DNA of 64,000 nt, taken from assembly GCF_000379965.1 (NCBI RefSeq), contig NZ_KB904327.1:310001-374000 (forward strand), written 5' to 3'. Under the pieces are notes generated by a model. It had not been told where the DNA came from. It worked only from the letters and a program-made list of their open reading frames with translations, and made no database searches. The position numbers and the translations under genes are program-made. This DNA comes from Hoylesella nanceiensis DSM 19126 = JCM 15639. GTDB lineage: Bacteria > Bacteroidota > Bacteroidia > Bacteroidales > Bacteroidaceae. Shown here piece after piece: positions 56,113 through 64,000 of the stretch (positions are counted from its first letter, which is position 1; every line of letters begins with the position of its first letter).

Positions 56113-56583
56113 ATGAAAAGCGAACTTATTGTTATCGGAAAAACCGTAGATAAGCACATTATTGCTTGTATAGAAGACTACAACAAGCGCATTTCTCACT
56201 ACATGTCGTTTGGTATTACAACCATACCTAATATTAAAGACACCAAGAATATGAGTGAAGATGTACAGAAAGAGAAAGAAGGTGAGATGATATTAAAGAT
56301 GATTCAACCTTCTGATCATGTTGTATTGTTAGATGAACATGGTAAGAGTTTCCGCAGTATTGAGTTCGCAGAATGGATAGAACAAAAACAAATTCACACC
56401 CGAAAGCTAGTCTTTGTCATTGGAGGTCCTTATGGATTCTCACCCAAAGTATATGAAAGGGCGAATGAAAAGTTGTCTCTTTCTAAGATGACTTTCTCAC
56501 ATCAAATGATAAGACTCATCTTTATTGAACAGATATACAGAGCTTGTACGATCATTAAAGGTGAGCCTTATCATCACGAATAA
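56113..56583 (+). CDS. rlmH: 23S rRNA (pseudouridine-1915-N3)-methyltransferase RlmH
   Basis: A 156-residue SPOUT-class methyltransferase with the trefoil-knot SAM site: VVLLDEHGKSFRS, LVFVIGGPYGFSP and the C-terminal FSHQMIRLIFIEQIYRACTI with the terminal Tyr-His-His. Full family length. It methylates pseudouridine 1915 in helix 69 of 23S rRNA. Confidence 0.96.
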   Translation: MKSELIVIGKTVDKHIIACIEDYNKRISHYMSFGITTIPNIKDTKNMSEDVQKEKEGEMILKMIQPSDHVVLLDEHGKSFRSIEFAEWIEQKQIHTRKLVFVIGGPYGFSPKVYERANEKLSLSKMTFSHQMIRLIFIEQIYRACTIIKGEPYHHE

Positions 56584-56617
56584 AATATTTTCTTGTAAGT
56601 TTTATTAGTTGATTGAA

Positions 56618-58432
56618 TTAATCCGATGAGTAATCGGAAACTATTTTACGGTACATTGAATAAACTGTTGTACGTGAAATATATCCAATCATAATATTAT
56701 CAAGTGTCACAACAGGTATAAAGTTCAACGAAGAATTATCGAACTTTGCCATAATCTCTTCCATAGGATCATCTTCTCTCACGCTTATTGTGAGCGAAGT
56801 CATAATCTTTCCTACTGTAAAACGTTGATATAACTCTGTTCTAAACATAAGATGTCTGATCTTGGTTATGTCTATTTCGCCCAATAAAACACCCGAATGG
56901 TCAGTAACAGGCATAAAGCTTGTGTCACTCCTACTTATCTCTTTCACTAAATCCCCTAAGGTCATATCAGGATAAACCTTCACAAAATCTTTAATAATCA
57001 ATGAATTTAGATTCATTAAAGTTAATACAGAGCGGTCGGTGTGGTGTGTAATTAATTTACCTTGATGCGCCAAACGTATTGCATAAATGCTGTGGGGCTC
57101 GAAGATACTGATAAACATTACTGACACCAATGACACAATGATCAATGGCATAAACAACTGATAACCGCCCGTTATCTCTGCAATTAGGAAGATACCTGTT
57201 AGTGGTGCGTGCATAACTCCAGCAATAACCCCTGCCATTCCCAATAGAGTAAAGTTCTTTTCAGGAAGATATAAGCCTATTTGATTGGTGTTCCAAAAGC
57301 GTGAAAAGAGGAAACCTCCAAAGGCACCAATAAACAAAGAAGGTGCAAAAGTACCACCACAACCGCCACTTCCGTTGGTTGCTGAGGTTGCAAATACTTT
57401 GGTTAAAACCGTTAATGCTACATAAATTATAAGCAAGTTTCCATGTCCATAGAACAAGGAGTTATTCATTATCACATTCCAATCAGCTTCTGTTCTACCA
57501 CTTAACAATACATTTATAGCGCTATATCCTTCTCCATAAAGCACAGGAAAGAAGAATATTAATGAGCTTAAGATAATTCCTCCAAGCAAAAGACGAGTGT
57601 AACGATACTTCTTTAGCTCACCAAATATACCTTCACATGAAGCCATTAGGCGAATAAAATATAAGCTTATAACTCCACAGAATAATCCAAGTAGAACACT
57701 TGCAGGTATTCTATCGACGCTCCAAGCACTATCTAAAGCAAAAGAGAACATAGATTCTCCACCACGAAAGATATAAGTAAAGCAGGTAGCTGTTACACAA
57801 GAAATAAGGATTGGCATAATAGATGCCATCGAAAGGTCTACCATTAATACCTCAAGTGTAAAGACCATACCTGCTATTGGAGCCTTAAAGATTCCTCCAA
57901 TAGCAGCAGATGCGCCACAACCAACAAGCAACATCAGTGTTTTCTTGTCCATATAGAAGAATCTACCCAGGTTAGAACCAATGGCAGAACCTGTTAATAC
58001 GATGGGAGCTTCAGCTCCAACAGACCCTCCAAAACCAATAGTTATGGCAGAGGCAAGTACTGATGACCAACAATTATGACCTTTTAGACGGGATTGTTTA
58101 CTTGAAATGGCATATAAAACACGTGTTATACCATGTGAAATATCATCTTTAACAACATATTTAATGAATAAGGATGTAAAGAAGATACCCACAACTGGGA
58201 ATACAAGATATAGCAAGTTATAAGATTCGGTTGTAAATCTTGAGGTTAAAACATGTTGTATTTGTTCTATCAACCAATGAAGAACTAAGCCTGCAAATGA
58301 TGCACATAACCCTATAAGAAATGCAACTATGAGGATAAGTTGGCGTTGGGGAACATGGCAATGTACCCACATTATGATTTCTTTTGCGCTTATTCTATAA
58401 TCTTTTGTAGACTGTTTCATTGATGACATCAA
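56618..58432 (-). CDS. ClC-family chloride channel/transporter with CBS domains
   Basis: A 604-residue protein. The first 420 residues form the ClC membrane core, with GGSVGAEAPIVLTGS (gating Glu), GIFKAPIAGMVFTLEV and GGTFAPSLFIGAFGG (anion-binding Phe). Two CBS domains follow (about 470-600; DFVKVYPDMTLGDLV and IMTSLTISVREDDPMEEI), which may sense adenine nucleotides. Whether it is a channel or a Cl-/H+ exchanger cannot be told with certainty. A hairpin lies just upstream of the ATG. Confidence 0.9.
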   Translation of the reverse strand: MMSSMKQSTKDYRISAKEIIMWVHCHVPQRQLILIVAFLIGLCASFAGLVLHWLIEQIQHVLTSRFTTESYNLLYLVFPVVGIFFTSLFIKYVVKDDISHGITRVLYAISSKQSRLKGHNCWSSVLASAITIGFGGSVGAEAPIVLTGSAIGSNLGRFFYMDKKTLMLLVGCGASAAIGGIFKAPIAGMVFTLEVLMVDLSMASIMPILISCVTATCFTYIFRGGESMFSFALDSAWSVDRIPASVLLGLFCGVISLYFIRLMASCEGIFGELKKYRYTRLLLGGIILSSLIFFFPVLYGEGYSAINVLLSGRTEADWNVIMNNSLFYGHGNLLIIYVALTVLTKVFATSATNGSGGCGGTFAPSLFIGAFGGFLFSRFWNTNQIGLYLPEKNFTLLGMAGVIAGVMHAPLTGIFLIAEITGGYQLFMPLIIVSLVSVMFISIFEPHSIYAIRLAHQGKLITHHTDRSVLTLMNLNSLIIKDFVKVYPDMTLGDLVKEISRSDTSFMPVTDHSGVLLGEIDITKIRHLMFRTELYQRFTVGKIMTSLTISVREDDPMEEIMAKFDNSSLNFIPVVTLDNIMIGYISRTTVYSMYRKIVSDYSSD

Positions 58433-58444
58433 AAAAGTTAAGAA

Positions 58445-58477
58445 GAAATTGGAATAGAACTCTCCTATTCCAACTTC
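58445..58477. terminator. Hairpin between tsaC and the ClC gene
   Basis: GAAATTGGAATAG (58445-58457) pairs with CTATTCCAACTTC (58465-58477), 12 of 13 pairs. On the minus strand it is T-rich (TTCTTCTTAACTTTTTTG) and ends only 13 bases before the ClC ATG, so it may end the tsaC transcript or attenuate the ClC gene. Confidence 0.55.
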
Positions 58478-58518
58478 ATGTATTAGAGTATATATTTAGG
58501 ATGATACGTTTTCAAATG

Positions 58519-58628
58519 ACTAATCTTATCTTTTAAAAGGATTGCTTTTAGCATATAATTGCAATGCTTTTGCAACTCAAAAGGACTGCTATTGAATCCT
58601 AAGAATATTGTTATTAGCCCTTTAAAAG
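58519..58628 (+). repeat. 22-bp periodic direct repeat array F (5 units, plus orientation)
   Basis: Units begin at 58519, 58541, 58563, 58585 and 58607, exactly 22 bases apart. Cores: ACTAATCTTA (weak), ATTGCTTTTA, AATGCTTTTG, ACTGCTATTG and ATTGTTATTA; a partial unit begins at 58629. It is the only array pointing against the flanking genes, but like the others it starts just downstream (42 bases) of a hairpin. Confidence 0.7.
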
Positions 58629-58646
58629 ACTATATTCATCTGCAAT

Positions 58647-59216
58647 TTACTTGCGAATAATCGTCACTTCTCCTGTTTTTGTCAGCTTAATTATGCTAGA
58701 TGGTGTATGAGGTTTATGCTCTTGGCGACGTGTCCAGCATACATAATCAACCCCATCTATTATCTCTTGAGCAATATCTCGATAGTTTGGAGCTGTTGGT
58801 TCACCGCTAATATTAGCACTAGTACTTACCAATGGTTTTTGAAAACGGTAGCATAGTTCTTTTGAAAAAGCCTCTCTTGTTATTCTAATAGCAATGCTTC
58901 CGTCCTCCGCAATCAAGTTAGGAGCAAGGTTAACTGCATCGTCTAATATTACAGTTGTTGGCTTATCTGCTAGTTCCATCAAGTCCCATGCAACATTAGG
59001 AACATTCTTTACATATCGTTGAACACGTGAATCAGAATCAACTAAACAAATCATTGCTTTAGAGTCTGCACGTTTTTTCAATTCATAAACTTTGGCAACA
59101 GCAGCTTCATTAGTTGCATCACAACCAATACCCCATACAGTATCTGTTGGATAAAGTATCAAACCACCTCGCTTTAATACTTCTATTGCGTTTTTTATAT
59201 CTTCACTTTGAGTCAT
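58647..59216 (-). CDS. tsaC: Threonylcarbamoyl-AMP synthase (YrdC/Sua5 family)
   Basis: A 189-residue YrdC-domain protein making threonylcarbamoyl-AMP for the t6A modification of tRNA. KRGGLILYPTDTVWGIGCDA, KRADSKAM and PLVSTSANISGEPT are the substrate-binding motifs. It lacks the C-terminal Sua5 domain, so it is the short TsaC form. It has its own promoter and lies between fmt and the ClC gene. Confidence 0.92.
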   Translation of the reverse strand: MTQSEDIKNAIEVLKRGGLILYPTDTVWGIGCDATNEAAVAKVYELKKRADSKAMICLVDSDSRVQRYVKNVPNVAWDLMELADKPTTVILDDAVNLAPNLIAEDGSIAIRITREAFSKELCYRFQKPLVSTSANISGEPTAPNYRDIAQEIIDGVDYVCWTRRQEHKPHTPSSIIKLTKTGEVTIIRK

Positions 59217-59237
59217 TTCTTATATATTTTTATACCA

Positions 59238-59269
59238 CAAAGGTAATCATTTATTAAAGCAATTCCAAA
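59238..59269 (-). promoter_or_regulatory. tsaC: -33/-7 promoter for tsaC
   Basis: Minus-strand TTTG (59269-59266) and TACCTTTG (59245-59238), 20 bases apart, 22 bases before the tsaC ATG. It shows that tsaC need not depend on the fmt transcript. Confidence 0.7.
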
Positions 59270-59280
59270 TAAATTGCAAA

Positions 59281-60258
59281 TCATTTAAGGATGTATTGCT
59301 CTAGATTTTTGAATCCATTTAAGAAGTCTTTGGCATTCATTCTGCGCTTGCCAGCAAGCTGTAATTCTTCAATAGATAAATAATTATTTGTAGTAGCTAC
59401 AAGTATTCTACCCTTATCTACCACAATTGTTCCTACAGCTTCTTTAGAACTTTCCTCTGTTCTCGATGTTTTAAAAATCTTCAAGACTTCTTCTTTTCCA
59501 TCTTCAGCTTGTTCTTTATTACATAAAAGCGTCCAAACTCCAGGATAAGGAGATAGTCCTCTCACAAAATTATATACCTTTTCATCTGATTGATTCCAAT
59601 TGATTTTGCATGTTTCTTTAAAGATTTTGGGAGCAGGCAGAAGATTTTCATCTTCTTTTTGTGGTGTAGTTGGGATTTCCTTTCCATATTCTAACACTGC
59701 ATTTAGAGTGTCTACTGCAGCTTGTGCCCCTAAATTCATCAAGCCCTCATATACATATTCTACATCAGCAGTCACAGGAATATCAAACTCTTTCTGCAGA
59801 ATCATCTTACCAGTATCAATCTTATGGTCTAAGAAGAAAGTGGTAACACCTGTCTTTTTCTCTCCATTTATGATCGCCCAGTTGATTGGTGCAGCTCCTC
59901 TATACTGCGGAAGAAGTGACGCATGCACATTAAATGTGCCATAAGGAGGCATATCCCAGACGCTTTCAGGTAACATTCTAAAAGCTACAACCACTTGAAT
60001 ATCGGCATTATACGAACGCAACTCCTCTTGAAAAGCTTCGTCTTTCATTTTTACTGGTTGCAAAACAGGAATACCTTTACTACATGCATAGGTCTTTACA
60101 GGTGAAGGTTGCAACACACTTCCGTGTCTTCCTACAGGCTTATCGGGTTGCGTTACTACTGCAACAACATTAAATTGCTCTTCAACTAGCTTATCTAATG
60201 TGGCTACAGCAAACTCTGGTGTACCCATAAAAACAATGCGTAAATCTTCTTTTTTCAT
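59281..60258 (-). CDS. fmt: Methionyl-tRNA formyltransferase
   Basis: A 325-residue enzyme that formylates initiator Met-tRNA. RIVFMGTPEFAVATLDKL, TQPDKPVGR, the catalytic region NVHASLLPQYRGAAPINWAI and DTGKMILQ are intact, followed by the C-terminal tRNA-binding domain (FVRGLSPYPGVWT). The ATG at 60258 (MKKEDLRI) is preferred; one at 60267 adds three residues. It follows the helicase gene by 30 bases. Confidence 0.96.
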   Translation of the reverse strand: MKKEDLRIVFMGTPEFAVATLDKLVEEQFNVVAVVTQPDKPVGRHGSVLQPSPVKTYACSKGIPVLQPVKMKDEAFQEELRSYNADIQVVVAFRMLPESVWDMPPYGTFNVHASLLPQYRGAAPINWAIINGEKKTGVTTFFLDHKIDTGKMILQKEFDIPVTADVEYVYEGLMNLGAQAAVDTLNAVLEYGKEIPTTPQKEDENLLPAPKIFKETCKINWNQSDEKVYNFVRGLSPYPGVWTLLCNKEQAEDGKEEVLKIFKTSRTEESSKEAVGTIVVDKGRILVATTNNYLSIEELQLAGKRRMNAKDFLNGFKNLEQYILK

Positions 60259-60288
60259 CACTCCCATATCAATATGATGTAATAATTT

Positions 60289-61629
60289 CTATTTAATTCG
60301 TTCTACTATGGTCTTAAGACCTTTTATTTTCTCATTTTTAAGCGTTGCAACAAGAGCATCAATCTTTTGTCTTGATACCGCAGCATAGCAATATCTTTCT
60401 CCAACATCAATACGTCCTACATCTTCTTTACCTAGGTTTCCTTTCTTACATAAAAAGCCTAAGATGTCGCCTTTGCTTATTTTATCCTTCTTTCCTTTAC
60501 CTATATATAAGGTAGCCATTGCGGATTGAGGAGCTAAAGACTTTGTTTCTTCACATTCAAAGAGTGCTGGTGAGTCATTAACATAAGTAGGAATAGCTTC
60601 TTCTGGCGATAGGATAAAGAAGTATTTACCTACATTATTCCATCGGGCAGTTCTACCAATACGATGAATAAACGTTTCTTCAGTATCTGGAAGATGATAG
60701 TTAATGATGTTATTTACATCAGCAATGTCAAGTCCTCGAGATGCTAAATCGGTTGAAACAAGTATATTGTTTGATTTATTTGAGAAGAGAAAGAGTGCCG
60801 CTTCACGTTGTTTTTGCTCAAAACCGCCATGTAAAGCACTTACACAAAAGCCTTCTTTAGAAAGATATTCATACACTCTATCAACACTTTCACGATGATT
60901 TAAGAACACAATAGAACTCTCATTACCGAGCATTTTCAATAAGGTTGAAAGCGTTTCAAGTTTATCTTTGCTAGTACTTGTTATATAATAAGGCTCTATT
61001 CTATCTGTTGGTTGATTGTCTTCATCGAGGAAAAGCACCTCTTGGGTATTGTTTTTACGAGCAAAAAGATATAAATCGGGCGAGTTGGTTGCAGACAATA
61101 AAATACGACGACGCACAAAAGGAAGACTATCTACAAGTATTGTCATTTCCTTTCTAAATCCAACTTTAAGACATTTGTCGAACTCATCTATTACAAGTGT
61201 TTTGACATTATCTATCTCAAAGTTATGTTTATCAATATGATCGTTTAATCTTCCAGGCGTACCAAAGATGATTTGAGGCTTTAATTTATTGATTTCTCTA
61301 TGCTCATCCATAGTTGCTCGACCTCCATAACATGCGTAAGCACGAACCTGATTGAGTGCTCTTTTAAGGATATCAGTTGTTTGTATTGCCAATTCTCGAC
61401 TGGGAACAACAACTATTACCTGCACAGAATCAGACGAAAGATCTATCTTTTCAAGTATAGGAAGTAGATAAGCTAATGTCTTTCCCGTTCCTGTTGGAGA
61501 AAGAATGACTATATCTTTTGAGGTATCTTTAATGGCTTTATAGGCTTCTTGTTGCATTTCATTCAAAGCCTTAATGCCCAACTTATCTAAAAAACGTTGT
61601 AAATAATCTTTATACTCCATTGCCTTCAT
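60289..61629 (-). CDS. DbpA-like DEAD-box RNA helicase with DEFD motif
   Basis: A 446-residue helicase: Q motif (LGIKALNEMQQEAY), Walker A SPTGTGKTLAY, motif II DEFD in VIDEFDKCL instead of DEAD, motif III SATNS and motif VI HRIGRTARW. The last 75 residues (ATLYIGKGKKDKISKGDIL on) are a DbpA-type RNA-binding domain that in E. coli targets 23S rRNA helix 92. A role in 50S assembly is therefore likely. It starts 2 bases after the upstream TPR gene; an alternative ATG lies at 61620. Confidence 0.9.
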   Translation of the reverse strand: MKAMEYKDYLQRFLDKLGIKALNEMQQEAYKAIKDTSKDIVILSPTGTGKTLAYLLPILEKIDLSSDSVQVIVVVPSRELAIQTTDILKRALNQVRAYACYGGRATMDEHREINKLKPQIIFGTPGRLNDHIDKHNFEIDNVKTLVIDEFDKCLKVGFRKEMTILVDSLPFVRRRILLSATNSPDLYLFARKNNTQEVLFLDEDNQPTDRIEPYYITSTSKDKLETLSTLLKMLGNESSIVFLNHRESVDRVYEYLSKEGFCVSALHGGFEQKQREAALFLFSNKSNNILVSTDLASRGLDIADVNNIINYHLPDTEETFIHRIGRTARWNNVGKYFFILSPEEAIPTYVNDSPALFECEETKSLAPQSAMATLYIGKGKKDKISKGDILGFLCKKGNLGKEDVGRIDVGERYCYAAVSRQKIDALVATLKNEKIKGLKTIVERIK

Positions 61630-61631
61630 TC

Positions 61632-62840
61632 TTATTTTCTCAATAACTTATCTATTTCTTCAAACTCTTTTCCCATATTCAAGTTTAGATATATGGTGTA
61701 AAGAGCTACTGCCCATTTATCTTTATCTTGTGGTTCTCTCTTTCTATACTCCTCCAAATAGCCTAAAGCCTTTGTGTATAAAGAGTTTATTTTTGATTTA
61801 TTTTTGCCCACATTTCCTACTTTTGTACTTAAATCTACTGCCTTATTAAAATAAGATAGACCGATATTTAAAAGTATTCCAGATGTTGTATCTTTCTCTG
61901 CTAATAACGATTTACAAATGTCAATACATTGATCATATCTCTTTAAGTGATACAATATAGAGCTTTTAGCAAAGCGGAACGAATGGTTTAAGCTATCAAT
62001 TGCAAGAGCTCTTTCTACTAAATCCAATCCTTCTGAATAATTATCTTCACTAGCATAGAATGAAATTAGTCGTGAAAAGAAAAAAGGAGAAACAGGATAT
62101 TTATCAAATCCTTCTCTCAATGTTTGCTCATAACGAACTGTATCTTTATTCATTTTATAAATCTCAGAAAGATATTGAAGTGTATTAGCATGGTGAGTAG
62201 AATCCGTAAGAGCCAAAGGTGCATAACAAAGAGCTTTGTTTGCATCTTGTATTTTATAGCCACAGAACACTGTCCAATAAGCTGCTTCAGGCAAATATTT
62301 GTCTTTTTGTGGAAGATTATAAGAGCTAAATATCGCATGCTGTGCAGTAGTTATATAAAGACTCAATAAATCAAAGCCATTATTATAGTCTTTCTTACGA
62401 ATAAAGAACACTCCCCCATTAAACAAATTAGCTCGAGTACTCAATAACATATTGGCATATTTCTCACGAGATTTGTTTATTTCTTTTGGGGGGTTATTAT
62501 CCTTTACTTGAATAGAATCAAAACAAATAGCTACTTTAAACATTTCAGCTATATTGTTATAGAACAGAGTTGTGTCACAAGGACGCTTTAGATAAAGAGC
62601 TTCATTGCCATTTAAATATCTCTTATTCAATACATCAAACAGTGTATTCCAAACTTTATCATTATGTGTATTTGCAGAATCTTTAAGTAAGTCCCGCATG
62701 ATCTGTTCTGCTTGATTTAAATTGTTTGATTTCTTTATCATTTGCTTCACTTGAGAAATTTCTTTCTTTTGTGCCATGAGTGATAGCGAACATCCTGCAA
62801 ATAATAGTATAATCAATAATTGTATTCTTATTTTTTTCAT
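61632..62840 (-). CDS. Exported TPR-repeat protein, second of pair
   Basis: A 402-residue helical protein with a signal peptide ending after SLMAQ (MKKIRIQLLIILLFAGCSLS; a Cys at 17 could be a lipid anchor). TPR-like repeats are visible from about residue 170, for example YSEGLDLVERALAIDSLNHS and RYDQCIDICKSL. It shares layout with the upstream TPR protein. Function unknown. It is translated just before the helicase gene (2-base gap). Confidence 0.75.
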   Translation of the reverse strand: MKKIRIQLLIILLFAGCSLSLMAQKKEISQVKQMIKKSNNLNQAEQIMRDLLKDSANTHNDKVWNTLFDVLNKRYLNGNEALYLKRPCDTTLFYNNIAEMFKVAICFDSIQVKDNNPPKEINKSREKYANMLLSTRANLFNGGVFFIRKKDYNNGFDLLSLYITTAQHAIFSSYNLPQKDKYLPEAAYWTVFCGYKIQDANKALCYAPLALTDSTHHANTLQYLSEIYKMNKDTVRYEQTLREGFDKYPVSPFFFSRLISFYASEDNYSEGLDLVERALAIDSLNHSFRFAKSSILYHLKRYDQCIDICKSLLAEKDTTSGILLNIGLSYFNKAVDLSTKVGNVGKNKSKINSLYTKALGYLEEYRKREPQDKDKWAVALYTIYLNLNMGKEFEEIDKLLRK

Positions 62841-62849
62841 CTTCTTATA

Positions 62850-63929
62850 TTATTTTTCTGTAGGCATTATCTTTGCAAGTGATTTCAATGCTGCCCTATC
62901 TTTCAATGCATAAAGAACTACATAAAGTGGATTTCTCCAATCCACTTCCTTATATTCTGGATCTTTTTCTTTAACAAGTTCTAAGTTCTTACGTGCTATA
63001 TTTAAATCATCTCTAATCTGTCTTTGCTGTTCTTGGGTGAAACGTTTGCTTGTTTCTTTTATATTATCACGATACTCAAAGGCTTTAGAGCTATAACTTA
63101 TGCCAATGTTGTATAACAAATGAATAGACGATCCACCTAATTTTTCAGCCGAAGTAAAAGCTTCTATTGCCTCATTCCATTTCTTTTTACTCATCATAAT
63201 CTCTCCCCACAACAATAAAACTTTTACGTTTTTAGGATCACGCAACAACTCTTCGTTTGTAAATTGTTCTAGCTCTGCAGCATATTGTGGTTGAGATAGA
63301 TATTCGATTATTAAGTGAAAGAAAAGCGGATTGTTGGGATTTGTTGTATGAAGATTTAGCAAAGCCAATAGATATACTGTTGAATCGGTTGGTGTTTCAA
63401 TTTGTTCTTTCATACACAGCACCTTTAATTCTGCAGACTTTTCTGCCCAATCTTTAAACAAGAGTGACTTATCTACATAAAAATCAGCATCCTTATATTT
63501 TTTATTTGAATAAAAATGTGAAGCTGCATTATAGAATATTGCGCCCAAATTATCTTGATTTAGTTTGAATAGTGATGACGAAGCACTTTCTATAATTACA
63601 TTAGTGATATACTTACGAGTAGCAAAACTTAAAGCAGTATCTTGTAGCTTTGAAAGTAACTTCGTTCGAAGAGACACCAAACGATCTTTATTTTGTGCAA
63701 CATAAGCACGATGAACAGCATCTTGTTTCTCACACTCTAATCCTAAAAGAATGGCATTTGCTGCTTTCATATAATACTGGTTAGAATCTTTCTCCAAAGC
63801 AATACTACTCAAGAGACTATTCAATTGTTCATTTATTTGCGGTGTTTTATCTTGCTTCTTTTGTGAAGATGCAAACAACATAAACGCATTGAGCATCAAT
63901 ATTATAATAAGTTTTATTCGTCTTTTCAT
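62850..63929 (-). CDS. Exported TPR-repeat protein, first of pair
   Basis: A 359-residue protein with a signal peptide (MKRRIKLIIILMLNAFMLFAS) and a helical body with TPR-like units, for example KWNEAIEAFTSAEKLGGSS and NIGISYSSKAFEYRDN. Both proteins end in a similar region (YTKALGYLEEYRKREPQD here corresponds to NIARKNLELVKEKDPEYK), suggesting an old duplication. Nine bases separate it from the second TPR gene. It probably begins the operon TPR-TPR-helicase-fmt. The 71 bases up to the window edge show no clear promoter. Confidence 0.75.
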   Translation of the reverse strand: MKRRIKLIIILMLNAFMLFASSQKKQDKTPQINEQLNSLLSSIALEKDSNQYYMKAANAILLGLECEKQDAVHRAYVAQNKDRLVSLRTKLLSKLQDTALSFATRKYITNVIIESASSSLFKLNQDNLGAIFYNAASHFYSNKKYKDADFYVDKSLLFKDWAEKSAELKVLCMKEQIETPTDSTVYLLALLNLHTTNPNNPLFFHLIIEYLSQPQYAAELEQFTNEELLRDPKNVKVLLLWGEIMMSKKKWNEAIEAFTSAEKLGGSSIHLLYNIGISYSSKAFEYRDNIKETSKRFTQEQQRQIRDDLNIARKNLELVKEKDPEYKEVDWRNPLYVVLYALKDRAALKSLAKIMPTEK

Positions 63930-64000
63930 ATAAAGTGTATTTAAAAAGAATGTCTATTACACAGAAAAACATTCCATCTACTTTGTGCTTTCTATATGAT

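Overview
The window is one AT-rich stretch of a Bacteroidota chromosome, most likely order Bacteroidales and family Prevotellaceae. Evidence for this: the promoter element TAnnTTTG, typical of the phylum, lies upstream of many genes on both strands; several encoded families (DUF4922, DUF4924, DUF4491, DUF3857, PD40, a DUF5112/DUF5113-type histidine kinase with its partner regulator) are known mainly from Bacteroidales; and the block rpsF-rpsR-rplI and the run sppA-lpxK-punA-thiL have the order usual for that group. It is largely core chromosome. I saw no prophage, insertion sequence, CRISPR array, rRNA or tRNA.

Layout. 1-2.3 kb: a leftward gene cut by the window edge, joining a family 2 glycosyltransferase to a DUF4922 (HIT-like phosphorylase) domain. 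2.4-5.6 kb: rightward rlmN, a PdxA homologue that has lost most active-site residues, and a YbhN-like membrane protein. 6-8.4 kb: leftward vitamin B6 operon in which a ThiD-like domain fused to an AraC helix-turn-helix precedes pdxS and pdxT. 8.5-12.4 kb: leftward amylase, fabD and the rplI/rpsR/rpsF ribosomal operon. 12.6-17.8 kb: a tiny membrane protein, a ROK glucokinase, and a LysE-DUF4924-rfbD-prfC run. 18-22 kb: two secreted transglutaminase-fold proteins, one with and one without a catalytic triad. 22.4-27.3 kb: a large two-sensor histidine kinase, its response regulator and a membrane protein. 27.4-32.6 kb: LacI regulator, NhaC antiporter, a nucleotidyltransferase-like protein lacking the catalytic core, GH25 lysozyme, zinc-ribbon membrane protein. 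32.7-39 kb: rpsA, PD40 protein, nucleoside phosphorylase, mnmE, rhodanese lipoprotein. 39-50 kb, leftward: GT90 enzyme, thiL, punA, lpxK, sppA, pcrA, mtgA, OmpA lipoprotein. 50-56.6 kb: proS and an AspT-like transporter, a leftward phosphohexomutase, DUF4491 and rlmH. 56.6-64 kb, leftward: ClC channel, tsaC, fmt, a DbpA-like helicase and two TPR proteins.

Two things deserve attention. First, six gene-free gaps, including every gap longer than 300 bases, carry degenerate direct repeats with an exact 22-base period. The unit is a core close to ATTGCTTTTA plus twelve variable bases. Each array starts 42-150 bases beyond a terminator-like hairpin and reads away from it. I do not recognise this hairpin-array family. 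Second, the B6 region pairs a complete PdxS/PdxT synthase with a regulator built from an apparently dead ThiD-type kinase and with an intact but catalytically stripped PdxA. This suggests a B6-sensing circuit not based on the MocR-type PdxR known from other bacteria, and a replaced older pathway.

Functions are inferred by reading the translated sequences; no database search was run.
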